Part shown: positions 1 to 7,389 of the stretch, piece after piece
How positions within the stretch are numbered: the stretch's first letter is position 1
How the letters are laid out: every line of letters starts with the position of its first letter
NCBI GenBank assembly: GCA_003009815.1
Contig: PXPD01000051.1
Coordinates: 1 to 13,521 of the forward strand
Reading direction: 5' to 3'
DNA from: Nanohaloarchaea archaeon SW_4_43_9
GTDB taxonomy: Archaea; Nanohalarchaeota; Nanosalinia; Nanosalinales; Nanosalinaceae
Length of the DNA stretch: 13,521 bases
Notes under the pieces: generated by a model
What the model was told of the DNA's origin: nothing
The model's database searches: none
What the model saw: only the letters and a program-made list of their open reading frames with translations
Translations under genes and position numbers: made by a program

Positions 1-395
1 TCAGCTTTTTGGTCAAGGAATGACTGTCCTTTCTCTGTGATCTTTCTTCCTTCTCCTTCTTCCTCTTCAACTAGTCCTGCTTCTTCGAGGTTCTGGAGTG
101 CTGTTCGGATTACTTTGCCTGATGCTTTCTCGTGGTGCTCTGGTCCGTGTCCGTTGTTTTTGTTTCCTCCGTAGATAGTTCTCAGTTTTGATACTCCTAG
201 CGGTCCATCCATATAGATTTTTCTCAGAACGGCCGCAGATCTGATGTGGTACCAGTTATCCTGTTGTGGAGGTCTTTCCTTATGAACTCCGGTTTTCACA
301 AACTGTGTCCATTCAGGGGCTTCAAACTTTTCCCCTAGTTCCTTCGCAGTCTCCTTGATCAGGGGCTCTGCTTTTACATCGTATACAGTTGTCAT
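1..395 (-). CDS. rps19e: Small ribosomal subunit protein eS19 (3' end cut by window edge)
   Basis: Archaeal/eukaryotic-type ribosomal protein eS19, a component of the 30S head. The minus-strand frame from ATG at 395 reads MTTVYDVKAEPLIKETAK and stays open for 131 codons to the window edge, so the stop lies just outside. Family hallmarks are FVKTGVHKERPP (about residues 37-48), the WYHIRSAAVLRKIY segment, a GVSKLRTIYGG stretch, and the winged-helix end with ALQNLEEAGLVE followed by GRKITEKG. The family is usually about 140-150 residues, so nearly all of it is here. The start is supported by the residue pattern and by a TATA-like box 24-31 bases upstream (419-426) with no ribosome binding site, suggesting a leaderless mRNA. 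It lies downstream of tdk on the same strand but appears to have its own promoter. Identification is by recognition of family residues. Confidence 0.93.
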   Translation of the reverse strand, partial: MTTVYDVKAEPLIKETAKELGEKFEAPEWTQFVKTGVHKERPPQQDNWYHIRSAAVLRKIYMDGPLGVSKLRTIYGGNKNNGHGPEHHEKASGKVIRTALQNLEEAGLVEEEEGEGRKITEKGQSFLDQKA

Positions 396-418
396 ACAAG
401 GAACAGTTAGTTCAAAAA

Positions 419-426
419 CTTTTAAA
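419..426 (-). promoter_or_regulatory. TATA-like box of the eS19 gene
   Basis: The minus strand reads TTTAAAAG here, between the tdk stop and the eS19 start, centred about 27 bases before the eS19 ATG at 395. This spacing puts transcription initiation at or next to the start codon, as in archaeal leaderless promoters. Confidence 0.5.
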
Positions 427-447
427 TGGACTCATAGAGGAACAGGT

Positions 448-1035
448 TTAACCAGTTTTAACTTCGTGGCAGTGCCTGCATCTAGCCTGATATTTTTCCT
501 TTCCTCCGACATCAACAGTTGGAGCGTCAGCATGAGCGGGTTCGCCATTGATCAACCTCTGGTTTTTTGTCGCTGGTTTACCGCATTCTGTGCAGATCGC
601 TCTCAGCTTGTCAATATACTCGGCTGATGCCATTAGACTTGGAACAGGTTCAAAGGGTTCTCCTCTGAAGGTCTGGTCAATACCCGATACAATCACTCTC
701 TTTCCTCCATCTGCCAGCTGCTGACATCTTTCAACAAGTGATTTATCGAAAAAGTTAGCCTCGTCAATAGCAATTACATCAGCCTCTAAATTGGAGAAAA
801 CAGAGTCTATGTCTTCGTCCTGATCTACAACATAGGCTTTCCATTTCGAGCCATTATGAGAGCCTACTTCCTCCTCACTGTAACGATCATCAATAGAGGG
901 TTTGAATACTTTTACATCCTGACCGGCGATCTCAGCTCTCTCGATCCTTCTGATCAGTTCCTCGGTTTTACCTGAAAACATTGAACCGGTTATAACCTCA
1001 ATGTGTCCATCAGTCTGTACCTCTGTAGAAGCCAT
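448..1035 (-). CDS. tdk: Thymidine kinase (type II)
   Basis: Type II thymidine kinase, phosphorylating thymidine to dTMP with ATP in pyrimidine salvage. The 195-residue protein has the P-loop GSMFSGKT (residues 17-24), the DEANFF motif (91-96) with the catalytic Glu, the VIVSGIDQTFRGEPF region (about 114-128), and a C-terminal zinc-binding part with two Cys pairs (C148/C151 and C186/C189) flanking the substrate lasso. Length and motif order match bacterial and archaeal Tdk. The ATG at 1035 is favoured because a TATA-like AATAAGAG lies about 25 bases upstream (1057-1064) and no ribosome binding site is seen. thrS is 81 bases upstream and eS19 52 bases downstream, all on the minus strand but apparently transcribed separately. 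A salvage kinase fits an organism that takes up nucleosides; that is inference. Confidence 0.95.
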   Translation of the reverse strand: MASTEVQTDGHIEVITGSMFSGKTEELIRRIERAEIAGQDVKVFKPSIDDRYSEEEVGSHNGSKWKAYVVDQDEDIDSVFSNLEADVIAIDEANFFDKSLVERCQQLADGGKRVIVSGIDQTFRGEPFEPVPSLMASAEYIDKLRAICTECGKPATKNQRLINGEPAHADAPTVDVGGKEKYQARCRHCHEVKTG

Positions 1036-1056
1036 CAGGAGAATTTGAGTAGATAA

Positions 1057-1064
1057 CTCTTATT
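1057..1064 (-). promoter_or_regulatory. TATA-like box of tdk
   Basis: The minus strand reads AATAAGAG between thrS and tdk, centred about 25 bases before the tdk ATG at 1035, consistent with a leaderless transcript. Confidence 0.45.
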
Positions 1065-1116
1065 GGTGTTACGATGATGGAGAAAGATTTGAGGAAAGGA
1101 AATTAAATGAGAATAA

Positions 1117-3042
1117 TTACTTCAGGAAGTCAGTCTCCAATCTTTTCTCCTCAACTTCCTCTTCAAGATGATCTCTGAACTCGTCTACTGTGAAGCCTCG
1201 ATCCTCATTTTCCTCCCGGTCTCTAACCGAGATTTCTCCTGCTTCTTCCTCATCGCCTCCAACAATTATCATATAAGGAACTCTATCATCGTGAGCTGCC
1301 TGAATTTTCTTTCCAACGGTCCAGCTTCGATCCTCCACTTCAACCCGGAAATCAGAAAGCTTCTCCTGAACTTGTCGGGCATAATCTAGGCTGTCATCCG
1401 AGACCGGTAGAACCCTCACCTGCTCAGGGGCTAGCCATGTCGGGAAATCTCCGGCAAAGTGCTCTATCATAACTCCCATGAAGCGCTCTATAGAGCCTAG
1501 AATCGCTCTGTGGATCATAACGGGATAGTGTTCCTCGTTGTCTTGTCCCACGTATTTCAGGCCGTAGTTTCTAGGAATTACAAAGTCTAGCTGGACGGTT
1601 CCGAGCTGCCATTCTCTTCCGATTGCGTCCTCCACTTCGACGCCGATTTTTGGACCGTAGAATGCTCCTTCTTCTGGTTTTTCTTCGTAGTTGTCCACTT
1701 TTTTATTCAATGCGTTTCGCAGAGATTTCTCGGCTTCTTCCCATATTTCATCCGGCCCTTGTGCCTTAGGAGGCTTTGTTTCAAGTATGAAATTGACCTC
1801 GAAACCGAACTCTCTGTACATTTCTATTATCGTCTGGAGGTGTTTCTTGACCTCTTCCTCAATTTGGTCTTTCCGGATATAGGCATGACCATCATCCTGG
1901 GTCATACCTCTTACCCTGAGGAGGCCGGAAAGCTCCCCGCTCTGCTCATTTCTATATACCATTCCGAACTCGGAGAGCTTGATCGGTAGTTCCCGGTAGC
2001 TTCTTTTACCTGAATCGAATACATGAGAGTGATTGGCGCAATTCATAGGTTTTAATCCGTATTCGATATCGTCTTGCTCCCAAGCAAACATTTCTCCCTC
2101 TTTCTTGAAAGCCTCGTAATGCCCGGTTTTCTTCCAAAGATCCGCTTTGTTGAGTTCTGGGGTCCAGACTTCTTCGTATCCCAGTTCCTCATTTTTTTCT
2201 CTTATATATTTCTCCAGTTCTCTCCTGGTTATCATTCCATTTGGGTGATAGTGTGCGCATCCTGGCGAGTGTTCTGGAATTGAGAATAGGTCCATTTCTC
2301 TACCGATCTTTCGATGATCCCTTTTCTCGGCTTCTCTTCTTTTTTCGAGGAAGTCCTCCAGATTTTTTTCGGAGTCAAAAGCTGTTCCATAAACACGGGT
2401 AAGCATTTCATTTCCCTCGTCGCCTCTCCAGTAGGCTCCTGCGATCTCCAGGAGTTTGAATCCTCCGATTTCGCCTGTTGAGGAGACATGAGGTCCTTTA
2501 CAGAGATCCTTGAACTCCCCTTGTTTGTAGAAAGAAACTTCTTCTCCTTTCCCTGCTTCTTCCTCAAGGATTTCTTTCTTGTATCTGTTATCTTCGAAAA
2601 ATTCTTCTGCGTTCTTCCTTGAAACTTCTTCTCTTTCGATTTCCAGGTCTTCTTCAACTATTTTCTGCATTTCCTCCTCGATTGTTGGAAACTCTTTCTG
2701 ATCTAGATCTATTCCATCAATATCGTAGTAGAAACCTTTGTCAGTCCACGGACCTATTGTCAGTTTTACATCATCGCCGTAGACTCTTTTCAGCGCTTGG
2801 GCAAATACATGTGCTGCCGAATGCCTGAGGACATCAATATATTCATCACTCTGATCTGTGACAATTTCAATTTTATCTCCGTCACTCACTCCCTCTTCTT
2901 TGGCTACAAGTTCGCCATTGATTTTTCCGGCGACTGTTGCGTCCCCGAGGCCCGTCCCTATCTCGTAGGCTACATCTTCGACCGTTGCATTTTCATCCAC
3001 TTCTAGCTTTGATCCATCAGGAAGCTCTACTTCAATGCCCAT
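1117..3042 (-). CDS. thrS: Threonyl-tRNA synthetase, bacterial-type domain layout
   Basis: Class II aminoacyl-tRNA synthetase charging tRNA-Thr. The 641 residues follow the bacterial order: TGS domain (about 1-62), N2 editing domain with HSAAH (74-78) and CKGPH (181-185) supplying the zinc/editing residues, catalytic core, and C-terminal anticodon-binding domain (about 540-641). Motif 2 lies around YRNEQSGELSGLLRVRG (363-379); motif 3 includes HRAILGSIERF (511-521). The catalytic zinc ligands are C335, H386 (TQDDGH) and H511. One oddity is MNCANH at 333-338, where bacterial enzymes usually have MNCPGH. Many archaea instead use a ThrRS with a D-aminoacyl-deacylase-like editing domain, so this form suggests a bacterial-type origin. 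A TATA-like box at 3061-3070 precedes the ATG by about 24 bases. Confidence 0.97.
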   Translation of the reverse strand: MGIEVELPDGSKLEVDENATVEDVAYEIGTGLGDATVAGKINGELVAKEEGVSDGDKIEIVTDQSDEYIDVLRHSAAHVFAQALKRVYGDDVKLTIGPWTDKGFYYDIDGIDLDQKEFPTIEEEMQKIVEEDLEIEREEVSRKNAEEFFEDNRYKKEILEEEAGKGEEVSFYKQGEFKDLCKGPHVSSTGEIGGFKLLEIAGAYWRGDEGNEMLTRVYGTAFDSEKNLEDFLEKRREAEKRDHRKIGREMDLFSIPEHSPGCAHYHPNGMITRRELEKYIREKNEELGYEEVWTPELNKADLWKKTGHYEAFKKEGEMFAWEQDDIEYGLKPMNCANHSHVFDSGKRSYRELPIKLSEFGMVYRNEQSGELSGLLRVRGMTQDDGHAYIRKDQIEEEVKKHLQTIIEMYREFGFEVNFILETKPPKAQGPDEIWEEAEKSLRNALNKKVDNYEEKPEEGAFYGPKIGVEVEDAIGREWQLGTVQLDFVIPRNYGLKYVGQDNEEHYPVMIHRAILGSIERFMGVMIEHFAGDFPTWLAPEQVRVLPVSDDSLDYARQVQEKLSDFRVEVEDRSWTVGKKIQAAHDDRVPYMIIVGGDEEEAGEISVRDREENEDRGFTVDEFRDHLEEEVEEKRLETDFLK

Positions 3043-3060
3043 ACTGGAAACCGCGTGGAG

Positions 3061-3070
3061 AATTATTAAT
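3061..3070 (-). promoter_or_regulatory. TATA-like box of thrS
   Basis: The minus strand reads ATTAATAATT, centred about 24 bases before the thrS ATG at 3042. No ribosome binding site lies between it and the start. Confidence 0.45.
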
Positions 3071-3146
3071 TACGTTTTGCTTCAAGAGTGAAGGATCAAC
3101 TCTATTTTAGAGAATAAAAAAGAAAATGGGAAATTGGTGTAAGGGC

Positions 3147-3750
3147 TCAAAGTGGTGGTGCAGCACCGAGCGTTAAAGTACTCATTATAGCCGCTGTAGC
3201 CCCTATGACTACAAGTACAAGCAGCACCATTGGCAAAATTATGGACATTCCTGCCTTGAAAGAGCTTAATCCATGGAAGTACTGAACTGCACGGTACTCT
3301 ATCTGGAGCGCCCATAGACCCAACAAGGGATCCAAGGACAGTTACTCCTGCAATTGTCCCTATCAGTGCTAGGTATGAAATAGCTGTTGCCACTGGAGCG
3401 ACCACTGATGCGTACTCCACTGCAGCCAGTGTCTTTGTGAATCCTCTACCTCCAAACAAGTAGACAAATACATGGACTAAAGCAGCTATTAAAGCATATA
3501 CTATAAGTCCTCCAACTGTTGTCTGGAGAAATCCTGTTGCCAATCCAATAGGACTTAAAGAGGCAGTTGGAACTGCAACTCCTGATATAACTCCTGCCAA
3601 GAAATCCAGTACTCCAGCAATCACAAGCGACATAACAGCGAACTTGAGAGGATAACCTAAACCATTCATTCTCTGCTCCTGCTGAAAATGTTTTGCTGGA
3701 GAAGTAAATACTGATTTGCCCGTCCTAAGCCATTCAGATAATAGATTCAT
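3147..3750 (-). pseudogene. Yip1-like multispanning membrane protein, interrupted by one frameshift
   Basis: Resembles small Yip1-domain membrane proteins of archaea, whose role is not firmly known. From ATG 3750 the frame gives about 141 good residues: a short cytoplasmic N-terminus, hydrophobic segments at about 37-60, 67-95 and 113-140, and FGGRGFTKTLAAVEYAS (99-115), typical of the family. At the run CCC (3329-3327) the sense-like sequence moves into another frame, continuing LGLWALQIEYRAVQYFHG and a final membrane segment to a TGA at 3147-3149. Removing one C restores a 200-residue protein. Without the shift, the first frame runs on to 3082 with a non-membrane-like, Cys/Ser-rich tail. 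A TTG at 3753 could extend the start by one codon, but ATG 3750 fits the shared TATA box better. It may be a true lesion, a sequencing error or recoding. Confidence 0.75.
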
Positions 3751-3775
3751 CAATCATTCTTTGCAGACTCTGAGA

Positions 3776-3781
3776 TTTAAA
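3776..3781. promoter_or_regulatory. Symmetric TATA element shared by the divergent Yip1-like gene and trm56
   Basis: The perfect palindrome TTTAAA is the only good TATA-like sequence in the 54-base gap. Its centre is about 28 bases from the minus-strand ATG at 3750 and about 27 bases from the plus-strand ATG at 3805, so it can direct leaderless transcription both ways. Confidence 0.5.
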
Positions 3782-3804
3782 GGTAAGGGAAGGAAAGATT
3801 CGTT

Positions 3805-4326
3805 ATGATCAAAGTCCTCAGGCTCGGACATAGAAGAGGAAGAGACGATAGAATCTCAACTCATGTCGGCCTAACAGCAAGGCAGTGGGGGGCAGATGAA
3901 ATAGTTTTCGCCGGTGAGAAGGATGAAAACATGATGGAGAGCCAGAGAGATATTATTAATCGGTGGGGTGGAGATATCGAGCTGAGATACACTGAAGAGT
4001 GGAAAAAAGAGATCAAGGCTTTTGACGGATTGAAATTACAGCTTTCAATGTACGGGAGGAAGATAGGAGAGAAACTAGACGAGTTGAAGCAAGAATACGA
4101 AAGTAGAGGCGATATTCTGGTAATCGTTGGAGCGGAAAAGGTGGATCGCTGGGTCTATGAAAATGTTGACTACAACATCTCAGTTGGAAACCAGCCTCAT
4201 TCCGAGATTGCGGCTCTTAGTGTTTTTCTTGACAGGTTAAGAGGTGGTGAAATCAAGGATAGTTTTAAGGGGGCTGAGATAGAGATTGAGCCTAGTGAGG
4301 ATAGAAAACTGACTAGAGAGAAATAA
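3805..4326 (+). CDS. trm56: tRNA (cytidine(56)-2'-O)-methyltransferase Trm56
   Basis: Archaea-specific SPOUT methyltransferase that 2'-O-methylates C56 in the T-loop of tRNAs using S-adenosylmethionine. The 173 residues show the family signature throughout: VLRLGHRRGRDDRISTHVGL (4-23), the GAD motif, LSMYG (80-84), VIVGAEKVDRWVYE (106-119), and the knot-forming VGNQPHSEIAALSVFLDRL (127-145) that binds the cofactor. Length matches the family. The ATG at 3805 has no ribosome binding site and lies 27 bases from the TTTAAA shared with the divergent Yip1-like gene. The tRNA-Gly in this window has a C56 and would be a substrate. Codon use looks like that of its neighbours. Confidence 0.95.
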   Translation: MIKVLRLGHRRGRDDRISTHVGLTARQWGADEIVFAGEKDENMMESQRDIINRWGGDIELRYTEEWKKEIKAFDGLKLQLSMYGRKIGEKLDELKQEYESRGDILVIVGAEKVDRWVYENVDYNISVGNQPHSEIAALSVFLDRLRGGEIKDSFKGAEIEIEPSEDRKLTREK

Positions 4327-4425
4327 ATACCCTAGGAGAGGGCTTACCAGAGCTCAGTCGAGCATAAAGCAGACTTAGACTGAGGAATCAAAGAACTTCA
4401 GAATTTCTTTTACGTACTAAAGAGT

Positions 4426-4433
4426 AATAAAAG
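4426..4433 (+). promoter_or_regulatory. TATA-like box of the 4461 gene
   Basis: AATAAAAG lies about 31 bases before the ATG at 4461, predicting a transcript start near 4456 and a leader of only a few bases. Confidence 0.45.
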
Positions 4434-4437
4434 TAAG

Positions 4438-4458
4438 GGATCAATGGGTAATTGATCC
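4438..4458. promoter_or_regulatory. Perfect 8-bp dyad over the predicted transcription start (possible operator)
   Basis: GGATCAAT (4438-4445) and ATTGATCC (4451-4458) are perfect inverted repeats around a 5-base spacer. The dyad sits between the TATA-like box and the ATG, spanning the predicted start site. This is where archaeal repressors commonly block initiation. It could instead form an RNA hairpin if transcription starts further upstream. Confidence 0.4.
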
Positions 4459-4460
4459 AT

Positions 4461-5069
4461 ATGGACGAAAAAACTCTTCAGGAACAAATCACTGAAGCCT
4501 TCGAAGATGGAGGTTATCAAACATTACAAGATAAAAACCTGATTAATAAAAACGAGGAAGAGCTTCTACAGAGAGAAAGGGAGAATGAAGGAAATCCTAA
4601 TTCTGAAACAAATACTTACCCGGTAGTAGAAGACAAAGCTCATGAACCCGGCTTAAGAGAAGTCGGTGCACCTGTAGAAACTAGGACAGAATCTGTTGAA
4701 GAGCAAGCCTTTACAGAGATTTACAGGACCGTAGGTTACAATGCAGATCAGGAGGGATTTACAGCATATCCTGTTGAACTCGCAGGCATAATAAATATAG
4801 AAAATAATGGTGCTGAATTGGAAGTAAACTATCAGTTGGTAAAGGATAGAGTCGGGAAAAAGAGAGATCAGGAACTGGGCCTAACTCTCACTGAGGAGGA
4901 TGAAATTCAAGGCCTCCTAACCCCTTCAGAGCATGTAGGCGTTGAGGTAGAATCCAGTTCTGATTATATCGAAGTCGGACTCTCTTACAGTACGGAAGAA
5001 TTGACTGAAGGCAGTAGAGAAGCAGCAGAGAAGCTTGAGGAAATCGAGAATTACCTAGATGTAAGGTAA
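4461..5069 (+). CDS. Acidic protein of unknown function
   Basis: I do not recognise this protein. From ATG 4461 it has 202 residues, is rich in Glu and has no predicted membrane segment or signal peptide. The first 80 or so residues are strongly charged and probably flexible. The rest (from about QAFTEIYRTVGYN) alternates hydrophobic and charged residues, as expected for a beta-rich fold (for example ELAGIINIE and VGVEVESSSDYIEVGLSYS), and ends in a charged helix. An in-frame TTG at 4452 would add three residues, but it lies inside the dyad and gives a poorer TATA spacing. The gene has its own TATA-like box and an 8-bp dyad at the predicted transcription start, so it may be individually regulated. 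It converges on rnz with one base between the stop codons. Confidence 0.8.
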   Translation: MDEKTLQEQITEAFEDGGYQTLQDKNLINKNEEELLQRERENEGNPNSETNTYPVVEDKAHEPGLREVGAPVETRTESVEEQAFTEIYRTVGYNADQEGFTAYPVELAGIINIENNGAELEVNYQLVKDRVGKKRDQELGLTLTEEDEIQGLLTPSEHVGVEVESSSDYIEVGLSYSTEELTEGSREAAEKLEEIENYLDVR

Positions 5070-5070
5070 G

Positions 5071-5976
5071 TCACTCAGGACGGTGAGGTTTAACCTCAAA
5101 TCTCTTCCCTTCCTCTCCCAACTCCACATTTTCAAATTCTTTCCCTGCTTCCTCTTTTAGTTTTTCTTCTTCACCTCTGTACCTCCGAGAGAAATGGGTA
5201 AGTACGAGCTTTTCGACATCTGCTTTTCTCGCAATCTCACCAGCCTGTTTCGCAGAGGTATGGTTTTTTCTCTCTTCAATATCCTCATGAAGACAGGTCG
5301 CTTCTTGGATAAGGAGATCGGCATTCTCTGAATTTTTGATAAGATTGTCACACTTCGAGGTATCACCCGAGTAAACAATTTTTCGCCCAGGTACTTTCTC
5401 TACGACCTGGTCCGGTTTAACTGTCTGGTCTCTCCATTCGATAGATTCTCCGGCTTTAAGATCTCCGATTTTCGGCGTGCTTTCAAGTCCGAACTTCTCC
5501 ATCTTCTCCTTATTTGCCTTAACCTGTGAGCTCTCTTCAAACACATAACCGAAGGCGTTCACACCATGTTCAACTTCGAAAGGATATACTTCGTAGCCAT
5601 CCCCGGCAATGACATCACCTTCAACTAAATCCTCTACGAATATATCGTAGCTACGTTTAAAGTAGCCGGTATCCAGTATTCTATCAGTGAATTCTTCAGT
5701 TCTTGGAGGGCCGTAGATATAGAGAGGTCTTTCTCTTCCTTCCATTTCAAGTGTCTGGATCAAACCGAGAAGTCCCGAAAAGTGATCGGCGTGCCAGTGG
5801 CTGATGAAAATTCTGTCAATCTTCATTAACCCCAGCTTGTCCATCATTATTCTTCTCTGAGCGCCCTCACCGCAATCGAAGAGAATTCTCTCTCCCCGGT
5901 AATTTATCATGTTACATGCAAGAGCTCTCTCTCGAGTAGGTACAGCACTTGATGTTCCGACTGTCCAGATATCCAT
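5071..5976 (-). CDS. rnz: Ribonuclease Z (tRNA 3' endonuclease)
   Basis: Metallo-beta-lactamase endonuclease that cuts pre-tRNA after the discriminator base, preparing it for CCA addition. The 301-residue protein has the zinc motif HWHADH (60-65 region: H60, H62, D64, H65), an upstream FDCGEGAQRR (33-42), VEHGV (H137), SGDTSKCDNL (D205), NHTSAKQAGEIA (H239) and LTHFSRRY (H261). These are all expected metal ligands in the right order, and the length fits the short RNase Z form. The start at 5976 begins MDIWTVGTSSAVPT, the standard N-terminal strand and turn. The best promoter candidate is a weak TCAAAAAG about 25 bases upstream. The gene is divergent from the 6059 gene and convergent with the 4461 gene. 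The tRNA-Gly here encodes no CCA and would need this enzyme. Confidence 0.96.
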   Translation of the reverse strand: MDIWTVGTSSAVPTRERALACNMINYRGERILFDCGEGAQRRIMMDKLGLMKIDRIFISHWHADHFSGLLGLIQTLEMEGRERPLYIYGPPRTEEFTDRILDTGYFKRSYDIFVEDLVEGDVIAGDGYEVYPFEVEHGVNAFGYVFEESSQVKANKEKMEKFGLESTPKIGDLKAGESIEWRDQTVKPDQVVEKVPGRKIVYSGDTSKCDNLIKNSENADLLIQEATCLHEDIEERKNHTSAKQAGEIARKADVEKLVLTHFSRRYRGEEEKLKEEAGKEFENVELGEEGKRFEVKPHRPE

Positions 5977-6027
5977 AGAAGAAATTAATCATGTAGCTTT
6001 TTGATTTCAACCCCGCAACTGCAAAAA

Positions 6028-6036
6028 TTATATAAG
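6028..6036 (+). promoter_or_regulatory. Strong TATA box of the 6059 gene
   Basis: TTATATAAG, the closest match to the archaeal TATA consensus in the window, is centred 27 bases before the ATG at 6059. This predicts a strong leaderless promoter. Confidence 0.6.
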
Positions 6037-6058
6037 TACTAAGAGGTAACAAATATAT

Positions 6059-6490
6059 ATGAAGATCGGTCGACACAAACCGATAGACAGCAACGGAAGA
6101 TACGTTGCTACATTTGGAAGATCAAAGAAGCTGAATCTTGAACAAAATACGCTTCTCGGAGTTACAGATACAGAAACCGGTAATTACACATGCCTAGACA
6201 GATTGGCCGGAACCCTTTACGAAGACCAAATTTTCAGCGCCCTGAACAGAACAAAGTATAGCAAGAACCTAGACGAGATAAATCCTGTTAAAGACAGATA
6301 TCATTCCGAGAAAGAGCTTGAACTCGTAGTGGAAGGTCTAGAAATATCTAGAGACCAACTTGTCGACCAATACGGAATTGAAGGTGCTTTCGAAATGCTT
6401 GAAGCAGGTCATCCTAAGTCAACAGAGGCTGATGAAAACGCGCTTTCTGACTCAGCGAAGGCCAGAAAGAAATCAAGGCACTTTTACTAA
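6059..6490 (+). CDS. Hypothetical protein with strong promoter
   Basis: Unrecognised 143-residue protein. It has no membrane segment, signal peptide or Cys cluster. The N-terminal half is basic and polar (MKIGRHKPIDSNGRYVATFG), the middle is helical and charged (SEKELELVVEGLEISRDQLVDQYG), and a lysine/arginine-rich tail ends KARKKSRHFY. That tail could contact nucleic acid; this is a guess. The start is well supported by a near-consensus TATA box 27 bases upstream and no ribosome binding site. The stop overlaps the convergent trm-G10 gene by four bases (6487-6490). The promoter suggests high expression. Coding status is supported by the open frame, the promoter and neighbour-like composition rather than by a recognised family. 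Confidence 0.8.
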   Translation: MKIGRHKPIDSNGRYVATFGRSKKLNLEQNTLLGVTDTETGNYTCLDRLAGTLYEDQIFSALNRTKYSKNLDEINPVKDRYHSEKELELVVEGLEISRDQLVDQYGIEGAFEMLEAGHPKSTEADENALSDSAKARKKSRHFY

Positions 6491-7389
6491 TCAATCAAGT
6501 ATATGTACCGAGTCAAGTTCTTATGAACATAGACACCAAATTCAGGCTCTAAACCATTCAGAGATTCTTGATCTGACATGAAAACAACTTTATCCGCTAA
6601 CTCCGGAGCTACTTCAATAAACTTCTCAACAGGGTCACCTTCTTTCCTAGAAGCCTGACCATACGGAAGATCTGTGATAACTGCATCAAACCCCTGATCA
6701 AAAATTTCATCGACCTTAGAAATCTCTCCCTGTCGAATATCATGGTTAATAACACCATAGATTTCAAGATTTTCACGAGCTCCTTCGACCATTTCCTGCT
6801 GTACATCCAGACCATGTATATCTATACCACAAAGACCCGATTCAATCAGTATACCCCCGGTTCCGCAGAAAGGGTCAAGAATAGAATCTCCTGCAGAAAC
6901 CTCTGAGAGATTGACAAGTACCCGGGCAAGTACCGGGTCAAGTGAAATAGGTGAGGAAAAAGGTCTTTCCTGATTTTTCCGTCCTTCAAACAGGCTTCTG
7001 TCTACATTCTCAATCATTCGAGCTATAAAGTAATTATCAGCAATTTTATAGACTTTAATAACCTCATCAGGGTCTTCAAGATCAACAATGTTTCCCTCTG
7101 TCTCTAGAGTTTTACCTAATTCTTTCTCTACATTAGCTTCCGAACATTCCGATCTTACCGCAAATGATTTCTGAGGTCGATAACTTATCTCTAAGTCCTC
7201 CGATACTTCTATAACTTCTGCAGCTTCATGTACAAGAGCCAATCTCTTCAACTGCCGTGGCTCCGCTCTAGTAAGAGCGTATCGATTGACCCAGATAGGC
7301 TGTCCACCAACATTTTGAGATTGAAGAAACCCTCTAAGCTCTGCACGCGCAAGTTCGAGATTATCTCCTGCAAGCCGATATATATAGAT
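6487..7389 (-). CDS. trmG10: tRNA (guanine(10)-N2)-methyltransferase Trm-G10, apparent ATC start
   Basis: Archaeal Trm-G10 (m2G10/m22G10) enzyme. It has an N-terminal THUMP region and a C-terminal Rossmann methyltransferase with DPFCGTGG (172-179), the catalytic TDLPYG (239-244) and the family block RPFSSPISLDPVLARVLVNLS (about 142-162, which fixes the assignment). The first usable ATG/GTG/TTG start in this frame is a TTG at 7251, but homology-like sequence extends 46 codons further upstream: IYIYRLAGDNLELARAELRG is the expected family N-terminus (usually MY-F-L-G-N-ELA). The frame is open back to a TGA at 7393-7395. The codon in the expected position is ATC at 7389-7387, overlapping the TAA of the upstream membrane protein as TAATC, one base from the common TAATG stop-start overlap. 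From there the protein has 300 residues, near family size. The two genes form an operon. Confidence 0.9.
   Translation of the reverse strand: MYIYRLAGDNLELARAELRGFLQSQNVGGQPIWVNRYALTRAEPRQLKRLALVHEAAEVIEVSEDLEISYRPQKSFAVRSECSEANVEKELGKTLETEGNIVDLEDPDEVIKVYKIADNYFIARMIENVDRSLFEGRKNQERPFSSPISLDPVLARVLVNLSEVSAGDSILDPFCGTGGILIESGLCGIDIHGLDVQQEMVEGARENLEIYGVINHDIRQGEISKVDEIFDQGFDAVITDLPYGQASRKEGDPVEKFIEVAPELADKVVFMSDQESLNGLEPEFGVYVHKNLTRYIYLID

Noticed and set aside
2232..2657. Minus-strand open frame of 141 codons inside thrS
   Set aside because: It lies in another frame of the same strand, is extremely Lys/Ser-rich, and thrS explains this DNA fully.
4327..4425. Small RNA between trm56 and the 4461 gene
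   Set aside because: No paired C and D boxes, no clear stem and no promoter; likely just spacer.
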